Assembly: GCA_017881285.1 (NCBI GenBank)
Contig: JADGRD010000136.1
Coordinates: 1-8,067 of the forward strand
Origin: Pseudomonadota bacterium
GTDB taxonomy: Bacteria > Myxococcota_A > Polyangia > Fen-1088
Reading direction: 5' to 3'
DNA: 8,067 bases
In this document: positions 1 to 6,417 of the stretch, in pieces
Position numbering within the stretch: the first letter of the stretch is position 1
How the letters are laid out: each line of letters opens with the position of its first letter
The notes under the pieces: generated by a model
Databases searched by the model: none
What the model saw: only the letters and a program-made list of their open reading frames with translations
What the model was told of the DNA's origin: nothing
Translations under genes and position numbers: made by a program

Positions 1-601
1 GGTCGAGTCTCTCGATGAGCCCTTGGCACTGCTCGGGCGACATGTACGCAGCCGTGCCCATGATGGCGCCCGTGCGCGTCTTCATCGAGCTGCCGCGCAA
101 GTCGTCGCGCAGCTTCGCGATACCGAAATCGAGCACCTTCACGCGCTCGCCGGCCCCGACCATCTCGTCGGGCACGAGGAAGAGGTTGTCCGGCTTGAGG
201 TCGCGGTGAACGATGCCCTTGCTGTGCGCGGCCGCCAGCGCCGAAGCGGTCTGGAATGCGATCTCGACGGCCTGGGCGACATCGAGTGGCCGGACACGCT
301 CGAGGCGAGTCGCCAGGCTCTCGCCCTCGAGAAACTCCATCAGCATGTAGGGGACGTTGTCCTCGGGCAACATGCCGACGTCGATGATGTCGATGATGTT
401 GGGGTGGCGGATGGCGTTGGCCGCGCGCGCCTCGTTGAAGAAGCGTGAAACCAGCGATTCGTCGCGCGCCAGTTCGGGCTTGAGCACCTTCACCGCGGCC
501 TTGCGCCCCATGATGGGGTGCAGGGCCAGGTACACTGTCCCCATGCCGCCTTCGCCGAGGAGCGAGACGATTTCGTAGTTGTTGAGGTGTCTTCCTATCA
601 C
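1..601 (-). CDS. Hanks-type Ser/Thr protein kinase, N-terminal part (partial)
   Basis: This gene encodes a cytoplasmic kinase that transfers phosphate from ATP to Ser/Thr of unknown targets. The 200 visible residues hold most catalytic signatures in order: Gly-rich loop GEGGMGTVY (16-24), the ATP-binding Lys38 in AAVKVL, a C-helix Glu (Glu57), the catalytic loop HRDLKPDN (132-139, Asp134), the Mg-binding DFG (158-160) and the activation-segment end GTAAYMSPEQ (182-191). The key residues are intact, so it should be active. The start is GTG at 601: an in-frame stop lies 12 bases upstream, and AGGA (complement of 609-612) sits 7 nt before the GTG. The end of the kinase lobe and any C-terminal sensor or membrane region lie beyond position 1. 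Such kinases are abundant in myxobacteria. It is transcribed divergently from the lipoprotein gene at 861. The family call is secure; the target is unknown. Confidence 0.95.
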   Translation of the reverse strand, partial: MIGRHLNNYEIVSLLGEGGMGTVYLALHPIMGRKAAVKVLKPELARDESLVSRFFNEARAANAIRHPNIIDIIDVGMLPEDNVPYMLMEFLEGESLATRLERVRPLDVAQAVEIAFQTASALAAAHSKGIVHRDLKPDNLFLVPDEMVGAGERVKVLDFGIAKLRDDLRGSSMKTRTGAIMGTAAYMSPEQCQGLIERLD

Positions 602-684
602 GGCGCAATCCTAAGTCAGTAGAGCGACTAGCCTATCAGAGTTTGGCTGGCCCCACAGGCCGGGGATGGACGGAGCGCACAGAC

Positions 685-713
685 TTTGCCACACTGCCCT
701 ATGTGTTGGCAAA
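685..713. repeat. Imperfect inverted repeat in divergent intergenic region
   Basis: The left arm TTTGCCACAC (685-694) pairs with the right arm GTGTTGGCAAA (703-713), with one extra base in the right arm and an 8-nt spacer. No gene reads into it as a terminator, because both neighbours are transcribed away from it. An operator for a dimeric regulator, or a stem-loop in a 5' leader, is the more natural reading. It lies 84 bp from the kinase start and about 148 bp from the lipoprotein start. Confidence 0.45.
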
Positions 714-760
714 AACTTCGTAATCTAGATTTCATATCATTTTTGACGTAACATTGGAAG
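706..760. promoter_or_regulatory. AT-rich patch, probable promoter region between divergent genes
   Basis: The stretch from about 711 to 757 is strikingly AT-rich in an otherwise GC-rich window and lies between two divergently transcribed genes, which is where promoters are expected. TTGGCA (706-711), TAATCT (721-726), TATCAT (735-740) and TTGACG (743-748) resemble single promoter hexamers, but I find no -35/-10 pair with good spacing on either strand, so no exact promoter is assigned. The rest of 602-860 holds a small CCCC-TTT-GGGG hairpin (786-796) and no coding signal. Confidence 0.35.
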
Positions 761-860
761 GTCTTCTGCTGCGGCACAAGGCACGCCCCTTTGGGGAGGT
801 AGTTGGCACACCTCTACAAGGACTTCACAAACCTTCCCCCTTCGCCCACAATAGTTGTCG

Positions 861-1793
861 ATGAAGTTTCCTGACCGCGTCTGGGTTCGGATGTCTGCCT
901 ACCGTTCTTTGCTTGTTTCTCTCGTGTCCGGGATGCTGGTTATTGGTTGCGTCAACCTGACCAAACCCATGCTCGTGCAGGAATGCGCCAACGCGCCCGG
1001 CGGATGCACCCCGAACTGGGTTCCCCCGGACGCCGCAGACGCCACGGCCGGGCAGCCGGACCTCAGGTCCGGCGATGAACCCGCCGTCGTCAAGCATGAT
1101 GTTGCCCCCGACAATTCGCCGCCTCCAGCGGACGGTCCGGCCGATCAGATCGCACCCGATACCGCCAACAAGGACGTCATCGGCGATACGCGGCCCCCTT
1201 CCGACCCGATCGTTTCCACGGAACCCACCTCGCCGCCCGACGACGTCAAGAGCGACCTGCCGGTCGAAAAGCCCGCCGGCGCCGAACCTGGGCCCGAGCC
1301 GCAGGCGGGGCCGGAGCCGGGGCCGGAGCCGGGCAAGGAACCTGGGGCGGAGCCAGGACCCGAGCCGGGCAAGGAACCTGGGGCGGAGCCAGGACCCGAG
1401 CCGGGCCCCGAGCCGGGAAAGGAGCCGGGACCGGAACCGGGACCGGAGCCGCCGCCGGATGCGGGATCCAAGGCGGCGTGCGCCAACGCAATACCGATTA
1501 CCGTCGGCTCTGCCGGGGCTGTCGGCACCGGAAACTTCAACACAACTAGCCCGTATTGTTTTGTCACCTGCGACAGCATTCTCTACGGCTGGGGCTGCGA
1601 CAACTTCACCGAAGCGAGGAGGACCGTAACGGTGAATGGCACTTCGGTAACGTGCGGTGGCGCTCTTCCAGCGAAGAAGTCCGGGTACTATTACTTCGCG
1701 ATCGGGGCGGGAGGGGAAAATTGGGATGCCATGCACTGGTCGGGGACCGCCGCTGCCTCCTGCACGGCCCCGGCAGGCGGCTTTACCCCGTAG
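861..1793 (+). CDS. Lipoprotein with Glu-Pro-Gly-Pro stalk and six-cysteine C-terminal domain
   Basis: This 310-residue protein is predicted to be lipidated and exported; its function is unknown. A hydrophobic signal segment ends in V-I-G-C (Cys30), a lipobox. Residues 31-138 are Pro/Asp-rich and probably disordered. Residues 139-198 are an almost pure Glu-Pro-Gly-Pro/Lys array, a likely extended stalk through or off the envelope. Residues 203-301 form a compact domain with six Cys (207, 233, 237, 246, 265, 301), enough for three disulfides, and many aromatics including a YYYF run and two late Trp. This resembles small carbohydrate-binding-like modules on secreted proteins, but I cannot name a family. 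The start is uncertain: TTG 855, ATG 861 and ATG 891 are all in frame, none has a clear ribosome-binding site, and ATG 891 would place the lipidated Cys at residue 20, a more typical length. The gene is probably monocistronic. Confidence 0.85.
   Translation: MKFPDRVWVRMSAYRSLLVSLVSGMLVIGCVNLTKPMLVQECANAPGGCTPNWVPPDAADATAGQPDLRSGDEPAVVKHDVAPDNSPPPADGPADQIAPDTANKDVIGDTRPPSDPIVSTEPTSPPDDVKSDLPVEKPAGAEPGPEPQAGPEPGPEPGKEPGAEPGPEPGKEPGAEPGPEPGPEPGKEPGPEPGPEPPPDAGSKAACANAIPITVGSAGAVGTGNFNTTSPYCFVTCDSILYGWGCDNFTEARRTVTVNGTSVTCGGALPAKKSGYYYFAIGAGGENWDAMHWSGTAAASCTAPAGGFTP
1331..1402 (+). repeat. Perfect 36-bp tandem repeat, two copies, inside the EPGP stalk
   Basis: Two identical 36-bp units (1331-1366 and 1367-1402) each encode 12 residues of the form GKEPGAEPGPEP with no mismatch. 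They sit in a longer imperfect repeat region (about 1275-1454). Because 36 is a multiple of three, copy-number change would lengthen or shorten the stalk without breaking the frame. Identity at all positions, including synonymous ones, points to recent duplication or slippage. Confidence 0.9.
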
Positions 1794-1801
1794 CGATGCG
1801 G

Positions 1802-1817
1802 GGCCGCGGCAGCGGCC
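1802..1817 (+). terminator. Short GC hairpin after the lipoprotein stop (weak terminator candidate)
   Basis: GGCCGC (1802-1807) and GCGGCC (1812-1817) pair perfectly around a GGCA loop, starting 8 nt after the TAG stop. No U-tract follows, so intrinsic termination is doubtful, and short GC palindromes are common by chance at this base composition. The rest of 1794-1921 shows no convincing gene. Confidence 0.25.
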
Positions 1818-1921
1818 GTCACTCCGGCCCCGGCCCGACCACGACCTCATGTGGCTATCGTGGGACTACGATCTCCAGCCCATGGTAGAAGACTAGCGGA
1901 AACGCGGGTGGGGCAGAGTCG

Positions 1922-3427
1922 ATGTCGCTCGTGAAACTGGCGCTGATCTTTCTGGCCGCACATGTCGCGACCGCGATCTGCTTTCTCCTCGATCGCGCGC
2001 CGGGAACCGCCGCCGCGCTTCATGGGCTTCCGCTCGACGATGCATGGATCCACATGGTCTACGCGCGCAGCCTGGCCGCGTTGCAGGGCTTCGCCTATAA
2101 CCCCGGCCAGCTCGAAACCGGGTCGACCAGCCCGCTGTGGGCCGTGCTGCTCGTGCCGGCGAGTTGGGCGGCGCGCGCGTTCGGCATCAGCGTCGTGTTG
2201 CCGGCGAAGGTGACCGGCATTCTCACGGCCGTAGCGGCCAGCGTGGGCGCGGCTCGCGTCGCGCGGGTTCTGGATCTCGGGTTGGCGGTCGAGCTCGCGG
2301 CTGGCCTGGCCATCGCCGTGGATCCCGCGCTGGCGTTCGCGCAAGTGTCGGGGATGGAAGTGATGCTGGCCTCGGCGCTCGCCCTTTGGGCGGTGGCGGA
2401 GCTGGCCACCGACCGGGTCTGGCCCGCGGCGATCGCGGCCGCGCTGGCGCCCCTGGCTCGTCCCGAGATGATCCTGCTCGCCTTGCCAGTGCTTGCGCTG
2501 ATCGAGTGGCGGATGCACCAGCGGGGCGCGCGCCTGTCGCCGCGCCTGCTGGTGCTCGCTCCCCTGCTCGTGGGCGTGGGCGGCTGGATGCTCTACTGCC
2601 TGTTGGTTTCCGGCTATCCCCTGCCGAGCACCTTCTACGCGAAGTTCTCGACCCGGACCGAGGTCTGGAGCCACAACGTGGCGCTGGTTCTTGGCCAGGT
2701 GCTGCCCGCATGGCCGTGGTTCATCCGCGGCGCCGGGTTCGTCTTGTGGGGGATCGGCGGCTTCCTCCTGCTTCGCCGGGGTCTGGTCGGCGGGTTGGCT
2801 GCGGCTTTTCCGGTGGCCTATCTGCTCGCCGCCGCGGGAGAGCAGTACATTCCGCAGGCGTGGCCGTTCTACTGGCAGCGCTACCTGCTGCCGGCGCTTC
2901 CCTTCATCCTGCTCGGCATGGCCGTCGGCGCGGTGCACGTCGTCCTGTGGGCGTGGCAGCGACGGCGACATTCCTGGGCGCCCGTGCGTGCCCTCGCCGT
3001 GGCGGTGGTGATTCTTGGCACGATTTCCGGCCTGCCCTCCGGCTGGAAGAGTAGCGCCGATCTCTACGCATGGAACTGCCAGAACATCGACGAGCTCAAC
3101 GTGGCCATGGCGACCTGGCTGCGCGACCACACCGCCCCCGGCGAAACCATCGCCGTGACCGACGCCGGAGCCGCCCGCTATTTCGGTGAGCGTCCCATCT
3201 TCGACCTGCTGGGGCTCAACCACCACCGCTTCTTGCACCGGCGAGGGACTTCGGCATCCGACCTCGCTCCGGTTCGCGTAATTTCTACGTTCCCCTCGCA
3301 CGTTCCCTATCTGCGCGACAATCCCGCCTGGCAGCCGGTCCACCGGGTCGCGACGGGGCATCTGACCATCTGCGATTGTCCGCAATCGGAGCTCGTGGCC
3401 TACCGGCGGGTGGAGCCGAGCCGCTAG
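1922..3427 (+). CDS. Polytopic GT-C-type membrane glycosyltransferase
   Basis: This 501-residue inner-membrane protein is probably a GT-C enzyme that moves a sugar from a lipid-linked donor to an extracytoplasmic acceptor. A first helix (about 5-23) is followed by an acidic pair, Asp39-Asp40, in LDDAWIHMVYARSL, the usual catalytic position in the first periplasmic loop. Other family-like signatures are YNPG and GSTSPLW (59-73), LARPE (178-182), GYPLPSTFYAKF (231-242) and RYLLPALPF (320-328). About ten to twelve hydrophobic helices reach residue 370. A soluble tail (about 375-501) contains AVTDAGAARYFG and FDLLGLNHHRF and ends in a Cys-x-Cys-rich segment. The fold call is good; donor and acceptor are unknown. 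Start ATG 1922 has a GGTGGGG purine run about 8 nt upstream. The last 23 codons are duplicated, in diverged form, at 6285-6353. Confidence 0.8.
   Translation: MSLVKLALIFLAAHVATAICFLLDRAPGTAAALHGLPLDDAWIHMVYARSLAALQGFAYNPGQLETGSTSPLWAVLLVPASWAARAFGISVVLPAKVTGILTAVAASVGAARVARVLDLGLAVELAAGLAIAVDPALAFAQVSGMEVMLASALALWAVAELATDRVWPAAIAAALAPLARPEMILLALPVLALIEWRMHQRGARLSPRLLVLAPLLVGVGGWMLYCLLVSGYPLPSTFYAKFSTRTEVWSHNVALVLGQVLPAWPWFIRGAGFVLWGIGGFLLLRRGLVGGLAAAFPVAYLLAAAGEQYIPQAWPFYWQRYLLPALPFILLGMAVGAVHVVLWAWQRRRHSWAPVRALAVAVVILGTISGLPSGWKSSADLYAWNCQNIDELNVAMATWLRDHTAPGETIAVTDAGAARYFGERPIFDLLGLNHHRFLHRRGTSASDLAPVRVISTFPSHVPYLRDNPAWQPVHRVATGHLTICDCPQSELVAYRRVEPSR
3359..3427 (+). repeat. 3' end of GT-C gene, upstream copy of a 69-bp diverged direct repeat
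   Basis: These last 22 codons plus the stop of the GT-C gene align without gaps to 6285-6353. By hand count 53 of 69 bases match, and 42 of the first 48. Three of the six differences in that first part are synonymous third-position changes, as expected for related coding sequence. The two copies bracket the TPR gene and the propeller-lipoprotein gene. Confidence 0.8.
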
Positions 3428-3491
3428 CTGCCATCGTCGTCGCTCCCGGTCCCCTTGCGCGGCTCTCGGCAATCGGCCTAGATTGCGCCCC

Positions 3492-3500
3492 AAGGAGAGG
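3492..3500 (+). promoter_or_regulatory. Strong ribosome-binding site fixing the TPR gene start
   Basis: AAGGAGAGG precedes ATG 3505, with 7 nt between GGAG and the ATG. It selects this ATG over the in-frame ATG at 3376, which would overlap the end of the GT-C gene and place about 43 residues before the signal peptide. The 77-bp gap before the gene also contains TTGCGC (3455) and TAGATT (3479) at 18-bp spacing, but that possible promoter would start transcription too close to this site to be convincing. Confidence 0.8.
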
Positions 3501-3504
3501 CTGC

Positions 3505-4188
3505 ATGACATCGCTTACTACGCCCGGTTGTCGGGGATTCCGGTTGGATGTTCGTTCGCTCGCCGCCCTGATCTTGGCGCTTTCACTGATCACGGTGGGC
3601 ATGGTGCCTTCGCAAGCGCACGCCGCGAAGGCGAAAGCCAGCAAGGAGCAGAAAGACCCACGTGAGATGCAGGCGCGGGAAGCTTTCGCGGCCGGGAGCT
3701 ACAAGGAGGCGCTCGACATCTACACCAAGCTCTACGCCGAGAAGCTGCACCCGACCTACCTGCGCAACGTCGGGCGCTGCTACCAAAACCTCGGCGAGCC
3801 CGCCCGCGCCATCTCCAGCTTCCGCGAGTATTTGCGCAAGGCCAAGGACATGCCGGCCGACGAGCGCACCGAGGTCGAGGGCTTCATCAAGGAGATGGAG
3901 GAGCTGCAGAAGAAGAACGCCGCCGCGGCCACGCCGCCGGTGGCCCCGCCGCAGCCCCTGCCCGTGGCCGCGCCACCCGTGGCGCCCGCCGCGCCGCGGC
4001 CGATGGTGATGGTGCAGCAGCCCGCCCCCGCGCCTGTCAGCGCGACACCGCCTTTCTACAAGCGCGCCTGGTTCTGGGGCGTGGTGGGCGGCGTGGTCGT
4101 GGCCGCCACCGTCGGGGGCCTGTGGGCGGGCGGGGTGTTCTCGAAGTCGACGAACCATTGTCCGGCCGGGGCCGTCTGTCCTCCTTGA
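3505..4188 (+). CDS. Exported TPR protein with Pro/Ala linker and C-terminal membrane segment
   Basis: This 227-residue protein has a signal peptide with a hydrophobic core (about 18-36) and a probable signal-peptidase site after Ala-His-Ala (38-40). Residues 55-116 form about two TPR units (AREAFAAGSYKEALDIYTKL, then YLRNVGRCYQNLGEPARAI), helical repeats that bind partner proteins. A charged helix (119-137) follows, then a Pro/Ala-rich linker (139-183), a Gly/Val transmembrane segment (189-212) and a short tail with two Cys. Signal peptide, TPRs, Pro/Ala linker and late membrane helix form an architecture I associate with myxobacterial hypothetical proteins; it probably acts as an envelope scaffold. 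The next gene begins 20 bp downstream, so the two are likely co-transcribed and may form a complex with the TPRs as docking surface. No enzymatic motif is visible. Confidence 0.85.
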   Translation: MTSLTTPGCRGFRLDVRSLAALILALSLITVGMVPSQAHAAKAKASKEQKDPREMQAREAFAAGSYKEALDIYTKLYAEKLHPTYLRNVGRCYQNLGEPARAISSFREYLRKAKDMPADERTEVEGFIKEMEELQKKNAAAATPPVAPPQPLPVAAPPVAPAAPRPMVMVQQPAPAPVSATPPFYKRAWFWGVVGGVVVAATVGGLWAGGVFSKSTNHCPAGAVCPP

Positions 4189-4208
4189 TTGCGGGAGCCA
4201 CCATCATC

Positions 4209-6281
4209 ATGTCCAAGTATTCAACGCTTGCCTTCCTCGGTCTCGTCCTGCTTCTGCTCGGGCCGGCTTGTTCCAAGAGCGACACCTATTATCTGCTCGT
4301 CGATGTCTCGCTGGAGACCGGCGTACAAACGCCAGACAGCGTGATCTTGGTTGCGACCCAGAACCAGGCCACGCTCAAGCTGGCCACCGTGTCCTGGTCG
4401 TTGGCCAAGGCCGGGGTCCTGGAGGTCGGCCTCGTTCTGCCCAACGACACCACAATCCCGGTCGTGGTGACCGGCAGCGCGTATCTCGGTAGCCAACTCG
4501 TGGGTCGGGGCATGACCCCGCCACAGACGATCATCGGGGGCCGGAACAATGGGCCCGTCGCTCTCCTCATCGAGACCCTTCCCGTGACGGTAGTCGACGG
4601 TGGTGTTCCCGACTCGGCGGCCGATGGCCCCGGCAGTGGCGAGACGTCGGCGGGCGATGGCCCGGGCAGCGAGCGGGCCAGCACGGACATCTTGGCAGCC
4701 GATGGCGTGGATGCGCCCAGCGGCGACGGCCCGGCGACCGGAGGCAGCGACGGTGGACCCGGGCCGGACGCCGGAACCGATGCAGGGACTGACGACAGCG
4801 GCCGCGATGCGCCCGCCGCGGACAAGGACACCCCGCCCGTGCTCGATGCCGCGGTGGACGGCGGGTCGCCGCTCGACGTCTCGGGAGCGGACGGTGGGGG
4901 CCGCCAGTGGTCAACCCCGTTCCAGGTGCAGGGCCCCTCCGACTTCCCAACGCCCTCGGTGGCCGTGTCGCCCGCGACCGGCGACGCGGTAGTGGCCTGG
5001 TATGACTCCGCCACTGGCATCCAGGCCGTCCACTACGCGGCCGCGAGCGACACCTGGAGCGCGTCGCCCGCCACACTCGAAACGCGCGGCACGCCGCTGA
5101 GCGTTCAGGCCGCGGTGGATGGCACCGGTCACTACGTCGTGGTCTGGGCCCAGAATGACCTGATCACCAGCCCATCCCTGCTCGGCGTATGGGCGAGCTA
5201 CTCGGCCGATGGCCTGACTTGGTCGAATCCACCCGTGCTGCTCGCGGCGGGCCCGTCCAACGCCGACTACGGCGACGTGCGTGTGGCGATGAATCGCGCG
5301 GGCCAGGGCTGGGTGGTCTGGGATCAGACCATCACCGGGAGCATGTCGGGCAGCGATCCCGAAACGATCTACGCCGTCTTCTTCAGCGGAACCACGGCCA
5401 AGACCCCGGTGATCGTGAAGGCGGGCACCACCAATGGCTGGGCCCGGGAACGGCTGCCGCGTGTGGCCGTCGACGGCCAGGGGCACGGCCTGGCGGTGTG
5501 GACAGAGGCCGATCCCAACCCCGCGGTGGGCTACGACAGTACCTGGGGCGCGGCGCTGGCCGACGGCACAACCCCGTCACCGCTGCTGCTCGAGAGCTAC
5601 GACGCAGACGTCACCTTCGGGGGCGACGTGGCCATGAATGCCAATGGTCAAGGCGTGGCCATCTGGGCCGAACGGCGATCGAGCAGCTACATCACGGCCG
5701 ATGTCTTCGCTCGTCGCTACAGCGTGAGCCAGGGCTGGGATCCCGAGCCGCCACGGCTCTATGCCGCAAACTTCACGGGGGATCTTTCGGTGGATGAGGA
5801 TCGCTACGGGACGGTGAGCATCGGGTTCTCCGAACCGCGCACGGTGGGCAACTACCAGGCGACCTTCTCCACGCAGGCGGTGGGCGGAGCCTGGAGCACG
5901 GCGAACATCGAATCCGACGATCTCGCCCCGGGCTACACCACTACCGACATCGAGCCGCAGGTGCGAACCGCGTTCACTACCGGCGACGTGCTCATGGCTT
6001 GGCGCAAGCGGGTGGATGGCAGCACCTTCGCCCCCCACTTCCGCTGGCGCCGCAACGGGACTTGGGGCGTGGAAAGCGAGGTGGGCAGAATCGACAATCT
6101 CTACACCTCCGACCTCCACATCGGCGTGGCTGACGATGGGCGCGCGGTCGCGGCCTGGACCTACTACCACTGCTCCTACGACAGCCTCCATCCCGACAAG
6201 TGCTCCGACGCGCCTTTGTCGTCGCTGCCTGCGAGCACCAAGGCCGCCATCGCGACCCTGTTCGTCGCGGTGTACAAGTAG
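4209..6281 (+). CDS. Lipoprotein with Asp/Gly-rich linker and about eight propeller-like repeats
   Basis: This 690-residue protein starts at ATG 4209 with GGGAG about 11 nt upstream. A hydrophobic signal ends at Cys21 (G-P-A-C, a non-canonical lipobox). Residues 25-130 look like a beta domain. Residues 131-233 are a low-complexity Asp/Gly/Ala/Pro linker. From about 235 to the end, a motif of the type V-A-x-x-x-x-G-x-x-V-x-W recurs near residues 250, 299, 358, 418, 473, 526, 585 and 637, for example VAVSPATGDAVVAWYD and VAMNANGQGVAIWAERR. Spacing of 49-60 residues suggests a beta-propeller of seven or eight blades. Two Cys (655, 665) may form a disulfide. No sialidase Asp-box or other catalytic motif was seen, so a binding role is more likely than an enzyme. 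It follows the TPR gene by 20 bp. Its TAG stop is followed in frame by the GT-C remnant. Confidence 0.85.
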   Translation: MSKYSTLAFLGLVLLLLGPACSKSDTYYLLVDVSLETGVQTPDSVILVATQNQATLKLATVSWSLAKAGVLEVGLVLPNDTTIPVVVTGSAYLGSQLVGRGMTPPQTIIGGRNNGPVALLIETLPVTVVDGGVPDSAADGPGSGETSAGDGPGSERASTDILAADGVDAPSGDGPATGGSDGGPGPDAGTDAGTDDSGRDAPAADKDTPPVLDAAVDGGSPLDVSGADGGGRQWSTPFQVQGPSDFPTPSVAVSPATGDAVVAWYDSATGIQAVHYAAASDTWSASPATLETRGTPLSVQAAVDGTGHYVVVWAQNDLITSPSLLGVWASYSADGLTWSNPPVLLAAGPSNADYGDVRVAMNRAGQGWVVWDQTITGSMSGSDPETIYAVFFSGTTAKTPVIVKAGTTNGWARERLPRVAVDGQGHGLAVWTEADPNPAVGYDSTWGAALADGTTPSPLLLESYDADVTFGGDVAMNANGQGVAIWAERRSSSYITADVFARRYSVSQGWDPEPPRLYAANFTGDLSVDEDRYGTVSIGFSEPRTVGNYQATFSTQAVGGAWSTANIESDDLAPGYTTTDIEPQVRTAFTTGDVLMAWRKRVDGSTFAPHFRWRRNGTWGVESEVGRIDNLYTSDLHIGVADDGRAVAAWTYYHCSYDSLHPDKCSDAPLSSLPASTKAAIATLFVAVYK

Positions 6282-6284
6282 CCC

Positions 6285-6353
6285 CACCTGACCAGCTGCG
6301 TTTGTCCGCAGTCGGAGCTGGCGGCCTACCGGCACATCGATTCGACAAGATAG
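6285..6353 (+). pseudogene. Remnant of the 3' end of a second GT-C glycosyltransferase gene
   Basis: The in-frame translation HLTSCVCPQSELAAYR followed by HIDSTR and TAG matches the C-terminus of the GT-C protein at 1922-3427 (HLTICDCPQSELVAYR, then six residues and TAG), with 13 of 16 identical residues in the first part, no gap and the same distance to the stop. Nothing else of the gene is present: three bases upstream is the TAG of the propeller lipoprotein, in the same frame. The fragment has no start of its own. It is best read as a truncated paralogue left after insertion, deletion or recombination. Readthrough of the lipoprotein TAG would add these residues, but there is no evidence that this happens. 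Confidence 0.8.
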
Positions 6354-6380
6354 TGTGGGCGGGCTCACGGACTGTTTGAC

Positions 6381-6408
6381 TTGACTAGGCTTGTCAGGCA
6401 GCGATAGA
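6381..6408 (+). promoter_or_regulatory. Weak candidate promoter for the collagen/Hcp lipoprotein
   Basis: TTGACT (6381-6386, five of six to the -35 consensus) lies 16 bp from GATAGA (6403-6408, three of six to the -10 consensus). A second overlapping TTGACT begins at 6376. Transcription would start only a few bases before ATG 6418, giving an almost leaderless message, so the assignment is tentative. The base composition change and the gene boundary support some promoter in 6354-6417. Confidence 0.25.
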
Positions 6409-6417
6409 AGCGCCGCC

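Noticed and set aside
23..448. Plus-strand open frame at the start of the window
   Set aside because: It is antisense to the kinase, whose catalytic motifs are unmistakable on the minus strand.
706..819. Two sigma-54-like sites (TTGGCAAA at 706 and TTGGCACA at 803)
   Set aside because: Both have a good -24 half, but the -12 half lacks the conserved GC (GT and CA at the equivalent places), so neither is a credible sigma-54 promoter.
1275..1454. Repeat array that might be taken for a CRISPR or non-coding satellite
   Set aside because: The units are contiguous without spacers, are multiples of three and keep a single open reading frame, so this is a coding repeat.
825..1850. Long minus-strand frames across the EPGP lipoprotein, including one rich in Gly-Ser-Gly-Pro
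   Set aside because: They are the reverse complement of the GC-rich EPGP repeat. The plus strand has a signal peptide, lipobox and a Cys-rich domain, so it is the coding strand.
1847..3511. A 554-codon open frame on the minus strand
   Set aside because: It lies fully antisense to the GT-C gene, whose translation has helices and family motifs. The antisense product is Arg/Gly/His-rich with no recognisable domain, as expected from third-position GC bias.
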